Of a DNA stretch of 64,000 bases, positions 45,801-54,341 are shown piece by piece. The notes beneath the pieces were generated by a model. The model was not told the DNA's origin. It worked only from the letters and a program-made list of their open reading frames with translations, and made no database searches. Position 1 is the first letter of the stretch. The number at the start of each line of letters is the position of its first letter. Origin of the DNA: Pteria penguin (lineage: Eukaryota > Mollusca > Bivalvia > Pterioida > Pteriidae); the NCBI GenBank assembly GCA_035048485.1, contig CM068583.1:25292841-25356840 (forward strand), in the 5' to 3' direction. The translations under genes and the position numbers were made by a program.

Positions 45801-46450
45801 TTAGACACAATATCCCAGAACTCAAAGCAGATACAAGATTTCACAACTCTGACATTATATGCCTTACTGAAACATGGTTACATAACGACGAAGCACTAGA
45901 TGCATTAGATCTGCAAAATTATGACTTCCTCCACCGAACAAGAATGCAGTCATACACATGTGACGACGAATTAACTACAAAACTCAAGAATTCACGTGGA
46001 GGAGGTGTTGGTGTATATATCCGGAAAGGGCAAATGTTTCGTGAGATACAAACCGAGAGAAAGAACATCGAAACTATTGTGATTACAGATGATGAAAAAA
46101 ATTACGTTTTTGCTGTAATATATAGACCTCCAATCTATACAATGAAAGCCTTCCTTGTCAGCTTCCAAAACTTACTAACCGAAATAGGCAAAGGCAAGAA
46201 AGGAACCTTGGTACTGGGAGATTTTAATCTAAACGCAAATGGAAATGACAACACATTGAAAAACTTTATGACACTGCGTGGGTTTCAGCAAATTGTTGAT
46301 ATTCCTACAACAGACGATGGTACAACAATTGATCATATATATATATCAGGGGATATAGATGCAACACCATCAATTATACCTACCTACTACAGTCGTCACC
46401 AAGCTGTTCGCCTTCTTCTAAAAAATATGAATACAGACCCAGTAGTGTAA
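39662..46450 (+). CDS. Helentron Rep-helicase-EEP protein (third frame, main body)
   Basis: Residue numbers count from the first ATG of this frame, but residues 1-45 overlap the OTU segment out of frame and are artefactual; meaningful sequence starts near 39797. The second half of OTU ends with the candidate catalytic His117 in NGNHYNVVL. Lysine-rich 18-residue repeats span about 190-470. A Cys-rich region (about 515-585, C-x2-C pairs) leads to LIALHIPFMK and GGQNAVHGPVV, a segment usual in Helitron proteins. The Helitron N-terminal Rep region starts about 835. The HUH motif is PHAH (His1037, His1039); the tyrosine motif is Y1232-x3-Y1236 with Lys1239, consistent with a two-tyrosine rolling-circle initiator. 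The PIF1-like helicase has Walker A GGAGTGKS (1591-1598), Walker B DE (1680-1681), GDFYQLPP (1716-1723), TAHKVQG (1954-1960) and SLSR (1982-1985). The EEP domain (2038-2250) has Glu2070 (LTETW), YRPP, GDFN (Asp2187, Asn2189) and DHIY, then YYSRH with His2246 but Arg2245 where Asp is usual. The helicase and Rep appear intact over 2,200 codons, so this copy is young or selected. Confidence 0.85.
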   Translation: METVSSELFHMLLVIQKIGTKQQGRLYANMQSLIKGASNSFYGLGYQSVTSYIHLEEMAKEDTWATEFEIICTSCLLQCNIYTYTSGRWLKYSPTLVNKKISVGEQGIYLDHHNGNHYNVVLGTEVPGHPMRNITLNIHENAEFSSNLDSNGEYFTHRSDSNQQEKCKDSKRKKTMRICQKKRYATDEEYRLKKKEMSKIKYKKNATFQQQIKKANKIKYRENEQHRQEMKERSKEKYQKNVEFQREVKKFSTEKYEKNEQFQHGVKKASKERYHLNEQFRQELKKDSKEKYQNNEQFKQKVKKASKEKYKNNEHFKQDVKRASKEKYKKNEQFKQDVKRASKEKYQKNEQFKKDVKRASKEKYQKNEQFKQDVKKARKEKYRTNEEFKSSVKKTNKLKYQQNKDYQEKVKNASKKRYKNDTQLRASMKIRYMTNTAFRDKYKMKCAKKYQIDLNFRKKKIDEMKENYWNDKRNKPDVHKIQKEKAMHRRKIQKITKYNVLTTSFREKVSQGPVYACASCLRLLFNDQVQQCNPDTYEKCLRNEGHTAKEFFAKRSPHECDKACNPNGCPKSGLWICKTCHRKLVSGSIPAESAINKMQLEEIPEELNVLNSLEHHLIALHIPFMKVVALPKGGQNAVHGPVVCVPVNIKKVSMLPRAENTNLILKVKLKRKLQYKGHFEYQFVNTSHIDSALKYLKSNNVWYRNIEIDHPQENSMSDDLSEDANDIDGNIPTRKAENVNHHVLDNEIHTEQEQQEKQSKEDDKNVEDEREQGVQYDTCLQPADIGQEVLDHYFDDIFNIAPGEGNNPIRILQEEGNEAKCFPKHFPSGINTFDEQRNVNIQMLRYFNNRLMNADHRLAQDTNYIFYCQYLSELKQVIEKTQISLRKGKGTSKGQIRDNIQDENVLRNLLKGDEALRFLQPIRGTPSYWQSAQKDLFAMLRQLGIPTWFCSFSSAEFRWKEILQVLLIQQGDSRKYEDLDWLEKSKLLKSNPVTVARMFDKRFHVFLKDVILSPQKPIGEVIDYFYRIEFQQRGSPHAHCLFWVRDAPKLDEDGSSAVCDFIDRYITCAVPSVQNDPDLNDIVNKVQQHSKNHSKSCKKKGTNCRFNFPRPPSEKTFICKENTIEESSVNTEDQSLHNMTKSDAKALLTKVWDIVNSSNDSTLSVDRLFKKLGINQTIYEEAHKTLNTKQTVILRRDPDEVWTNQYNAQLLRCWDANMDIQFVLDPFSCIVYIISYISKAEREMGMLLRQTKIESEQGNMNAKQTMRAIGSAYLHHREVGVQEAVYRVCGLHMKECSRNVIFIPVGENPTRLSKPLSQVKRNNMDETDDENLWMTNIVERYQCRPCVDEFEQLCLAAFCSFYRVLAKSQVKTALKSSNTFELRNGKGYIQKRTHTDPAIIRYPRFSEQISPELYYQSMLQLFLPYWTMKQLKPKDFELYQTFYFNGFVQFKNDKTLYKVSDIVARNRAMFVCNETAIDQAEEMYEMLGPQEDAWATLCPESEIMNDECKSVRKEQCSILEEEEYDDPIFDINVVPNISVHVEQKSTDRSEILSVLRNLNSLQRKTFYVVRDWCLKKIQGLNPDPFHIFVTGGAGTGKSHLIKAIEYESTRLLAKTITQPDNITILLTAFTGTAAYNIGGCTIHHAFKIQRAMPIPYDPLKEQALSPLRAKFEHLEILVIDEVSMLYKRLLYYIHERLVQIKRIQKPFGGICVLAVGDFYQLPPVKQVKSERLYNESGAYPVDYWNDLFKIVQLDEVMRQKEDVPFANVLNELRTRTRNKSLSSNAVVMLKECIREGPEGSLHVFSRNKDVNAYNNDMIMKQCKDPIEVKARDFRKDKTSGKLEELQTPCNMNGSDIIPSQLLLAIEARVMLTRNIDVADGLANGAVGTIVNICGKSSEIIDTIEVKFDDENVGKKNGIKSTNGNIVHIERVEDDVKKGNIVRHQFPLKLAWACTAHKVQGMTTNEVVVNLDHVFCPGQAYVSLSRVTKKDGLYINTNNVETLLSKIYADGDIAQAMEKMPKLYNENVERTDDMQVSSEIILFNVQSIRHNIPELKADTRFHNSDIICLTETWLHNDEALDALDLQNYDFLHRTRMQSYTCDDELTTKLKNSRGGGVGVYIRKGQMFREIQTERKNIETIVITDDEKNYVFAVIYRPPIYTMKAFLVSFQNLLTEIGKGKKGTLVLGDFNLNANGNDNTLKNFMTLRGFQQIVDIPTTDDGTTIDHIYISGDIDATPSIIPTYYSRHQAVRLLLKNMNTDPVV
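40240..41060 (+). repeat. Tandem 54-bp coding repeats (18-residue lysine-rich units)
   Basis: About fifteen imperfect units of the form S-K-E-K-Y-x-x-N-E-Q-F-K-x-x-V-K-x-A lie between the OTU and Cys-rich regions. The central four (from about 40610 to 40800) are nearly identical at DNA level, with SKEKYQKNEQFKQDVK-type text. Probably helical and basic, so a DNA- or RNA-contacting spacer is plausible. Similar K-x-K-Y-x-x-N repeats occur in other animal Helitron proteins. Near-identity of central units suggests recent slippage. Confidence 0.8.
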
Positions 46451-46559
46451 ACAGTTTCTCCTAGCAAGGCTAGCACTGTTACGCGAACATTAAATTGTTT
46501 CAAATATGGAGCATACGTTCTATCCTGGCTGAACATATGACTCGGATTAAAATAGAAAT

Positions 46560-47800
46560 TGCATTGTGCATTTTAGAATGAAGAAAGTTGGAAACGCTAC
46601 TCCAGAAAGATACATCAGATATATTACTACGAAATCGACAAAATAATCAACAACGCTGTGTCTTTGAATACTGAACTTAACGATGCGAAGAAAAGACTAT
46701 AAATGCGGTTGTATATAGGAGTCCACTTTGTAAATTAATGCACACCTTTTCTGCTTCCAAATTTACTATTCCATTCTAAAAACGAAATAAGAATACCTTT
46801 GTACCAGGACATTTTAACATAAACGCATTTGGAAATAATGAACGCACTGAAAATGTTGACTAAACTGAGTTGATGTGAGGAAACTGTTGATATTCCAAGA
46901 ACAAACGATGGCTCAAGAGATGATCATGGTCATATATCAAAGGAAATTATCATTTACTCTACACTCCTTTTACAATTGCGACTAAGCTATTCATCCTCTA
47001 CAGAAAGTTATATTTCAGGTCCTGTCGGGTAACCATTCCATGTAGCAAAGCCAGAATTATTATACCTATATGAAGTTATAAATATGGATTTCCCATTTTA
47101 CTCCAGACAAGCATTTACCAGAGAAAGAAGTAATAAAAAATTTCACCGCCCACAGGGAATAGAGACAGGGACAATACCTTTGTACCAGGAGATGTTGACT
47201 AAACTGTATTAATGAGGAAACTGTTGATATTCCAGAACAAACGATGGCTAGAGATGATCATGGATATATATCAAGGGAAGTAATAACGTTATCATCTAAT
47301 CTACACACCTTTCACAATTGCGACCATGTTATCCATCCTCTACAGAAAGTTATATTTCAGACCCAGTCCAGGCGGCAGTTGGGTAACCATACCACCTAGC
47401 AAAACCAGAATTATTATAACTAAGCGAAGTTCTAAATATGGATTTCGTCTTTACTCCAGACAAGCAGATAACAGAGAAAGAAGTAACAAAATTGTAACGC
47501 AGACAGGGAATAGAGACAGGGACAATGCCTTTGTACCAGGAGATTTTAACATAAACGCATTTGGAAATAACTAACACACTGAAAATGTTGACTAAACTGT
47601 GTTGATGTGAGGAAATTGTTGATATTCCAAGAACAAACGATGGTTCAAGAGTATGATCATGGACATATATCAAAGGAAATAACAACGTTATCATCTTCTC
47701 TACACACCTTTCACTACTGCGACCAAGCTATGTCCTCTACAGAAAGTTATATTTCAGACCCAGTCGGGTAAATATTCCACCTAGCAAAGCCAGAATTATT
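46560..47800 (+). pseudogene. Decayed tandem copies of the EEP 3' end
   Basis: The text around the end of the EEP frame recurs at least three times downstream. The GDFN-coding block (GGAGATTTTAATCTAAACGC at 46216) reappears as CAGGACATTTTAACATAAAC at 46805 and CAGGAGATTTTAACATAAAC at 47539, with a shorter version at 47188. The block GTTGATATTCC-x-AACA-x-ACGATGG reappears near 46889, 47223 and 47620. The post-stop text CCTAGCAAGGCTAG corresponds to TAGCAAAGCCAG near 47043 and 47777. Units are about 340-400 bp, with many stops and deletions. They represent duplicated, non-functional EEP tails. A 73-codon frame at 47995-48216 has no recognised match. Confidence 0.65.
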
Positions 47801-48220
47801 ATACCTCTATGTCGTCCTAAATATGGATTTCCCGTTTTACTTCAGACAAAGCACACAGAAAAAGAAGTAACATACCGTTGCACCAATACAGGGAATAAAG
47901 ACAAGGAGAAACCCTATTTCAAAAAGATATATCTGATATGATACGACAAAATAGACGAAATATGCAAAACACACTGTGTCTGTGAATTAAGATCATGATT
48001 TTGCGAGAGGAAAGATGGCATTCTATCTCCAAGAAATACGAGAAAGATTTAAACACATCTAAATTTATAAGGCAAACATCAAATAGAGGTAATATTTATT
48101 CGCTCCATATTAGTAACATAAACAACGAAGAAGTACCGATCTGTTATTCAGTGATGAAGTCCAAATGGGGAAGTTTAAATTACCGGATTGACCCATACAA
48201 ACCGTTGCGAATTTAAAACA

Positions 48221-49096
48221 CAATACTCATACACAAAACCCTAAATTCAGTATAATTCCAAAAATTTGGACATGTAAAACAAACACTATTTTTCTCGTAT
48301 AGGTGAAATTGTTAACTATGCGTTAATAACATTTTTTTGTTGCTTCAAACCATCGGAGATATCAAAATAAAAAGAAAATGCTGCGTAAATAAAGCGGGAA
48401 ATCCATAAATACAGCCATAACCTGACTTCACGCAGACGCAGTTTAATCAAAACAAAAACGATGAAGGGAGACTCCAAAAGAAAACAATTCCACAATTTCT
48501 ATAAATACTAACTTTAGTAGACTTTAATGCAGATATTTTTAAGTTACTCGACAAGTTTATGTAACTCGCCTTCCATGATGCGGCTTCCGAATTAGACTAC
48601 ATGATAAGTTGGTTGTAAACATTCTGTTCAAAAACATTGCTTTTTAGACATCCATATCTCAATTAATACGACAAATTTGCAATACGGCAAGGGTCCTTGT
48701 TAGAAATTTGCTTTAGGCTTATATATGTAATCAAAACAATCTTGAATAAATTTATTTATTATATGCACTGAACTAGCAAAGATAGTTTATACAGCTTAAA
48801 CATTGAAAAGAATATCGTGCAACAATAAATCGCAGGGTGATAAAAAAAAATAATAATAATAAATAAAGACAAAAACAAAAACAAATCAAAACAAATACAG
48901 ACACACTAAAAGGGAAATAAGTAAATTAAATAAACATAGGTAATCGTCGAAATGTATTACTTTAAGTAAAAATAAATTGTTATTGGGGAGGGGGGTGCTC
49001 CCCGAAGTCCGAACCACACGTCCACGTCGTGGGGAGTGGTAACAATGGAACAAAGGGTGCAAGTGTCCTTTTCCATTGGCTAACGTGGTCGGCAGC
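48221..49096 (+). other. Non-coding stretch 3' of the Helentron
   Basis: AT-rich, no gene recognised. An A-rich tract lies at 48841-48900. Near the right end are nested complementary segments: CTCCCC (48999) against GGGGAG (49031), and a longer hairpin described separately. This stretch may contain the Helentron 3' end. Confidence 0.35.
49043..49078 (+). repeat. Imperfect hairpin next to family C copy
   Basis: CAATGGAA (49043-49050) pairs with TTCCATTG (49071-49078), and AAGG with CCTT inside, leaving a small bulge and a 10-nt loop. It lies about 20 bases before the start of C2. It could be a Helentron subterminal hairpin, but no second copy is in the window to test this. Confidence 0.35.
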
Positions 49097-50180
49097 TTTT
49101 TAGCTCACCTGAGCCAAAGGCTCAAGTGAGCAATAGTCATAGTGCACCGTCCGTCCTCGTCGTCGTCCGTCCGTCTGACGTTAACTTTTTCACATTTTCG
49201 ACTTCATCTCTGGAACCGCATTGCAGATATGGATAAAACTTTGTATATATGGTGTAATCAAGGTCCCCTACTTAAATAAAGTTCGGGATCCAGATTCCCT
49301 CAGGGGTGGATTCAGGGCGGGACCAAAAGTGCCCAAAACGGTACCCTCTTCAAAAATCTTCTTCTCCAGAACCAGTGCACAAATGAGGAAACTAATTGCG
49401 TTTCAACAATCTATAAAGATGGGTTATCATAAATTGTGTTCGGGGTTAAGATCCGTCAAATAGAAATTTTTGCTTTTTGACGGCTTTCTGGACTTTGTAA
49501 TTTCAATGCAGAAAAGTGTCATGTTTTTGAGTTAATTGATATTGATGAATTCTTAGTGACTATTTTGATCATAATTATGGTAAGGAATATTAATGTGAAC
49601 GGATTTTGTAAATATCTCAAGTTTTGGAATTTTTATGATTTTTTTAAGACCTCAAAAAAAGGGGGGGTTGGGGTTGGTTGGTCATTTTCCACATTCTCAA
49701 CTTTTTCTGCAAAACTGTTGGAAGGATTTTAATAAATCTTGGTAAAAATAAATCAATTATGACCCCCCTTAAATTCTGTTGTTTTTGTCCAGACCTCTTT
49801 ACAGGAGGCACCACCATAGTCAAAAGTAGGTCACAAAAGAGCACCCTCCTTTGACAATAACCTTTTTCATACTGGCTGTATACAGAGACAAACAGAATGC
49901 ATAGAAATGATCTAGAGGGATAATTGAAGACGTATTGTCATTTTGGTTCCTTACCAAAATCAACGTTTACAATTTCTTTTCATTTGTTTGGACTTGGTGA
50001 TTCAAATGCAGAAAAATGTCATATTTCCTAGATAATTGATAATGATGATTTCTGATGGACTATTGTGATCATAATTATGGTAAGGAATGTTACTTTGAAA
50101 GAATTTTGTCAATATCTCAATTTTCGGATTCCCTATGATTTTTTAAGACTTCCAAATGAGGATGTATTGGGAGGGGGGGG
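49097..50180 (+). mobile_element. Family C repeat, copy C2, truncated by insertion
   Basis: It starts with the AGCTCACCTGAGCC hairpin (49102-49131) and is collinear with C1 to the segment ACTTCCAAATGAGG (about 50161). There a G run begins and the sequence changes to a type A Helitron end. The rest of family C (about 600 bp by comparison with C1) is missing, so the junction was either made with loss of flanking DNA or later deleted. Confidence 0.55.
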
Positions 50181-50184
50181 GGGG

Positions 50185-50341
50185 GGGGGGTTGGTATTAT
50201 TATGTGTTAAGTACATGTAAGTCATTAAGTCATTCTCCTGATCTTTTTTCTTCCTTTCCTTCTTTCTATCTATTTATGTTTCTTTTTTCTTTCGAGAGAG
50301 GAAGACCCGCCCTGTTGCCTCGGCAACAGGTAAGCTCTAGT
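50185..50341 (+). mobile_element. Short type A Helitron 3' module
   Basis: After a G run, GTATTATTATGTGTTAAGTAC and a pyrimidine-rich stretch lead to CGAGAGAGGAAGACCC, hairpin 50311-50330 and CTAGT (50337-50341). It closely matches 98-240. The next nine bases TATTATTAT connect it to the TC of B7, so A and B ends are again juxtaposed head to tail. Confidence 0.6.
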
Positions 50342-50350
50342 TATTATTAT

Positions 50351-53330
50351 TCCTCTTCCGCCGTTTTATGTCCACGGCTTTTTCTCGCTTACCGTTAAAG
50401 ATAGAGCTATTCTGTTTGCAGCATTCAAATTTCCATATTTTTCTTCAGAGGCGTTTTGTTCATTTTTTTGAATTAGCGCTTCGTAAGGGCGCAGCGGCGC
50501 CTAAAAGGTCAAATATTTGGGTATCTATAGCTTCCTTATTTATCAGCCGATTTTCATGAAATTTTCACTAAACGTTGTCTCGTGCTCACGCGCAATAATA
50601 AAGACATTTACCTGTTTCATACCTGATACGACTATTTAGCTAGCCTGAGACGAAAAATGCGTATTTTGCGACCGTGTTTATTTATCGTCCGATCTTGCTC
50701 AAATTTGGAGGGTAAGTTTAGAATTCTAATTAATAGTGGCATGCAAAATTTGAGCGAAATCGAACTATTCTAACACCATTTTTAAGTGAAAATTTGAAAA
50801 TTTAAAAAAATCTGGTGATTAAAGTAATTTCGTTGTCACTCGCTTATTTTACATCGGATTGCTACCAAAATAAATCCTATGCGTGAGAAGGGTTCACTCT
50901 TTTAGATTTAATTTTCATAAACTTGCTATGATTTTCCGTTTTCCCTAGGTTATCGGGGAAAGCTATCGAGAGCCACCCTCGGAAAGCGAGAAATACGCGC
51001 CGTAGTTAGCGAATTTTTCACTTTCAATTTCTAAAAAGCTGGTTTACTTTGAAATTTCATCTTTCGGCTATTAATTCTCACAGACACATACTCCCGTTTA
51101 ACGAAAATTTTTTTCGAAATATACGGCTTTTTAAGAAAATTACGTAAGAATTAATATTTTTCGATTTTCGCGTATGTAGCTTTTATTTTTTATGGTAGAT
51201 CTCTCAAATTTTCACTGTTATGTTCTCTAGGTTCATATCTTTAGAACTGTCATCGGCCGATATTATATATCTCTTTTAGTTTGGTCTCTATTTCAATTTA
51301 AAGTTTTTTAAAAATTACGTAATGTTCAAAACTGTCTTATTTTTAGTCTTATAGTTTCCAAAACATTACGAAACGATTTTCCGTAACGATTTTACAATGA
51401 AACATGTTTCTCAGTATTTGAAAGTGAGCAATTTAAAGATTTTTTTAAAAAATATCTTACTTGCGTAACTTTCAAGTATTTTTTATTCGTCGTATGAACA
51501 AATTATAAAAACAAGAGTTTGAGAAAGCATTTTGATTTCGATTTCTTAAACAAAAATCAAATTTTGGGCACTCTACTGATGAACAACGCAATAAACATAT
51601 CTTCAGTAGCGCGGTGAATTTGCCTTGCTTAATACTTTACACGGAACCGCTGTTATACAGGACTTCTTCCATGGACAAGGCGCAGTAACTCGCGATTAAT
51701 TCATTCGCGATTTAATGTGCTTTCTATAAAATAGAGTTTGAGAAAGTATTATGAATTCGAATAAACAAAAAAAAAAAACCAAAAAAAAAAAAAAAAGAAA
51801 AAAAAAAAAAAAAAAACAAAATAAAAAAAAAACCAAAAAAAAAAAAATATATATATATATATTTACATTCTACGCGCTACTGCTGAACAAGGCTATAAAG
51901 AAATCTTCTCCGAGCGTCGGCATTACACATTAGAGAAGGGCGGTGAATTAGCCTTGCTTAATACCTCGCACAACGCCGCTCTTATACAGGACTTCAAACG
52001 CGTGTGAATTAATCGCGAGTTACATTGCTTTACCTGTGGAATACGAGACATTGTCAAGTCTTTGTTTTGTATATTGCGGAAAGCGGCATTACTAAAGGCC
52101 TTCGTTTTACAGTTTCCAAAACATTACGAAACGATTTTTCGTAACGATTTTACTATGAAACATGTTTCTCAGTATTTGAAAGTGAGCAATTTAAGGATTT
52201 TTTAAAAAAATATCTTACTTGCGTAACTTTCATGTATTTTTTTATTCCTCGTATGAACAAAGTATAAAAACAAGAGTTTGAGAAAGCATTTTGAATTCGA
52301 TTTCTCGATTCAAGGTTAAACTTATGTACACGCGAAACACCTTGCGTAAGATAATAAATAAACAACATTAAGCGGGCATTGAAAGACTGACATCTAGGTT
52401 TCACGCGTAGATTGTACCAAGTAGGACCTTAGTAGTTAAAGGGACAGTATATGCTCCGCTTCTTACTTGTACTGCTAGCGGACAGTGAAAACTTGACAGC
52501 TGACAATCACATCTTCTCCGAGCGTCGGCATTACACATTAGAGAAGCGCGGTGAATTAGCCTTGCTTAATACCTCGCACAACGCCGCTCTTATACAGGAC
52601 TTCAAACGCGTGTGAATTAATCGCGAGTTACAGTGCTTTACCTGTGGAATACGAGACATTGTCAAGTCTTTGTTTTGTATATTGCGGAAAGCGGCATTAC
52701 TAAAGGCCTTCGTCTTACAGTTTCCAAAACATTACGAAACGATTTTCCGTAACGATTTTACTATGAAACATGTTTCTCAGTATTTGAAAGTGAGCAATTT
52801 AAGGATTTTTTAAAAAAATATCTTACTTGCGTAACTTTCATGTATTTTTTTATTCCTCGTATGAACAAAGTATAAAAACAAGAGTTTGAGAAAGCATTTT
52901 GAATTCGATTTCTCGATTCAAGGTTAAACTTATGTACACGCGAAACACCTTGCGTAAGTTAATAAATAAACAACATTAAGCGGGCATTGAAAGACTGACA
53001 TCTAGGTTTCACGCGTAGATTGTACCAAGTAGGACCTTAGTAGTTAAAGGGACAGTATATGCTCCGCTTCTTACTTGTACTGCTAGCGGACAGTGAAAAC
53101 TTGACAGCTGACAATCACATATCGATTCATTAGCGGTCTCATGATTTGTTCTTTCATTTCACATATATGGTCAAGAGCAGACGATATTGCGCGATGTAGG
53201 CTTGTGTGTAATGTAAACTCGCAGTCACCTACAATTTCTGCTAGTAGATTGCGCATTGTGTTGTATCATCACCAAAGGTCAGATATCTGGATCGTGAAAA
53301 AGAATTGTGTATTAGTCTCGAATAATTAAG
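50351..53330 (+). mobile_element. Rearranged type B Helitron, copy B7, 3' end missing
   Basis: A clean TCCTCTTCCGCCG 5' end confirms the B boundary away from the main array. The body is collinear with B1-B5 to about 52098. A segment homologous to the earlier part of the unit (CAGTTTCCAAAACATTACG onward, as at 51354-51545) is then inserted a second time, and a 608-bp stretch is duplicated in tandem. Homology stops near 53320, after GATCGTGAAAAAGAATTGTG. The final CTTGTGAAACC, terminal hairpin and CTAGT are absent. Confidence 0.6.
51905..53120 (+). repeat. 608-bp tandem duplication inside B7
   Basis: CTTCTCCGAGCGTCGGCATT occurs at 51905 and at 52513, and both copies run to GACAGCTGACAATCACAT (ending 52511 and 53119). 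They differ at few positions, so the duplication is recent relative to the divergence between B units. Each copy contains the ectopically inserted earlier segment. Confidence 0.75.
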
Positions 53331-54341
53331 CAATGAGGACAATGCATACACATAAATCAAAGGAGTGAAAGTCCTGAGGGCCACCAAGAGTTACTGTAAT
53401 TAGGGGAAACAAAAAAGAACAGATGGTCGATGAATTTGTGTAAACATGTGTCACAGCTCAGTTACATTCAACTTATGTGTACCAAGTCATTTGCCAAAGA
53501 CACTGAAAGTTCAACTGGCTAAAAGATTGAGCAATTTGCCGTGAGCATAGCTGTAGAAATTACGAAACAGCATTGATATATAGCTCTTGTGTATGCGTCT
53601 GATCATTGTGTCCATTCTATGCAGTTAATTCAAGTTGAGTTTTATGACAAAAACACACAAAAGACTTTCATTTTAAAAATTTATTATAAAAACAAGTATA
53701 ATACATCTTAAATTATTGACACAATATGATGTTAAACAGGGAAACTATGGTGTTAATAAGTTGTCATTGGTGAAAATTAATAAATTTTGTTGAAGAGAAA
53801 GACTTTATAAGTATTATGACTAAAATAAACAGCAACTTCCCCAATATGAAAAAAACTGGGTATGTTAATATGCATGATAAAGAGTACATATGAAATATGA
53901 ATCCCGATTACTTTCCCTCAATTTTGACAATCTTAAATGGTTAGTGAATTTATAAATAAATTTATAAATAAATAGTTTATTTATAAATTTTTAAATGTAT
54001 GTCTTCTGATTGTTCTGTTGTTACGGTGAGTGGGAAGGTGGGCCTGTAATCCGGTTAACCACACCATTTGTTTGGCTTTTGTCAAATTAAATGACCGTCC
54101 TAAGTCGGTATCGCAATTGCACTATTTTCAAATATTTTTGTCATGTATTAAATGTTCTATTATATTATTTATATTCATGTATTGTATAGCTCCATGGTGA
54201 CTTCTGCCACATAACTGAGCCGGTAACTCCTCTTTTTTCTGTGATATCTTGTATCTGGCTTGGAAGATCTGTTTGGTATATTATTTCTATGGTATGGATA
54301 AAAACTGCTGCAAGTAAGGGAAGGGCAGGTAGACTTTGCAA
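53331..54341 (+). other. Non-coding stretch without recognised genes
   Basis: No gene was recognised. A perfect AT palindrome lies at 53958-53990: 15-bp arms AAATTTATAAATAAA and TTTATTTATAAATTT with loop TAG. It may be a remnant of an AT-rich element or a cruciform-prone site. Confidence 0.5.

Larger units (their letters stand above)
38019..48220 (+). mobile_element. Helentron (Helitron with EEP domain), probable extent
   Basis: The coding part is 38268-46450 and encodes, in order, two cysteine proteases, Rep (HUH), PIF1-type helicase and EEP. This domain order is characteristic of Helentrons in animals. The outer boundaries are not fixed: upstream the SINE duplication ends at 38018, and downstream decayed copies of the EEP tail continue to about 47800. 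No clear terminal repeats were identified. The non-autonomous A/B elements in this window have canonical Helitron ends, so they need not be partners of this element. Confidence 0.6.
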
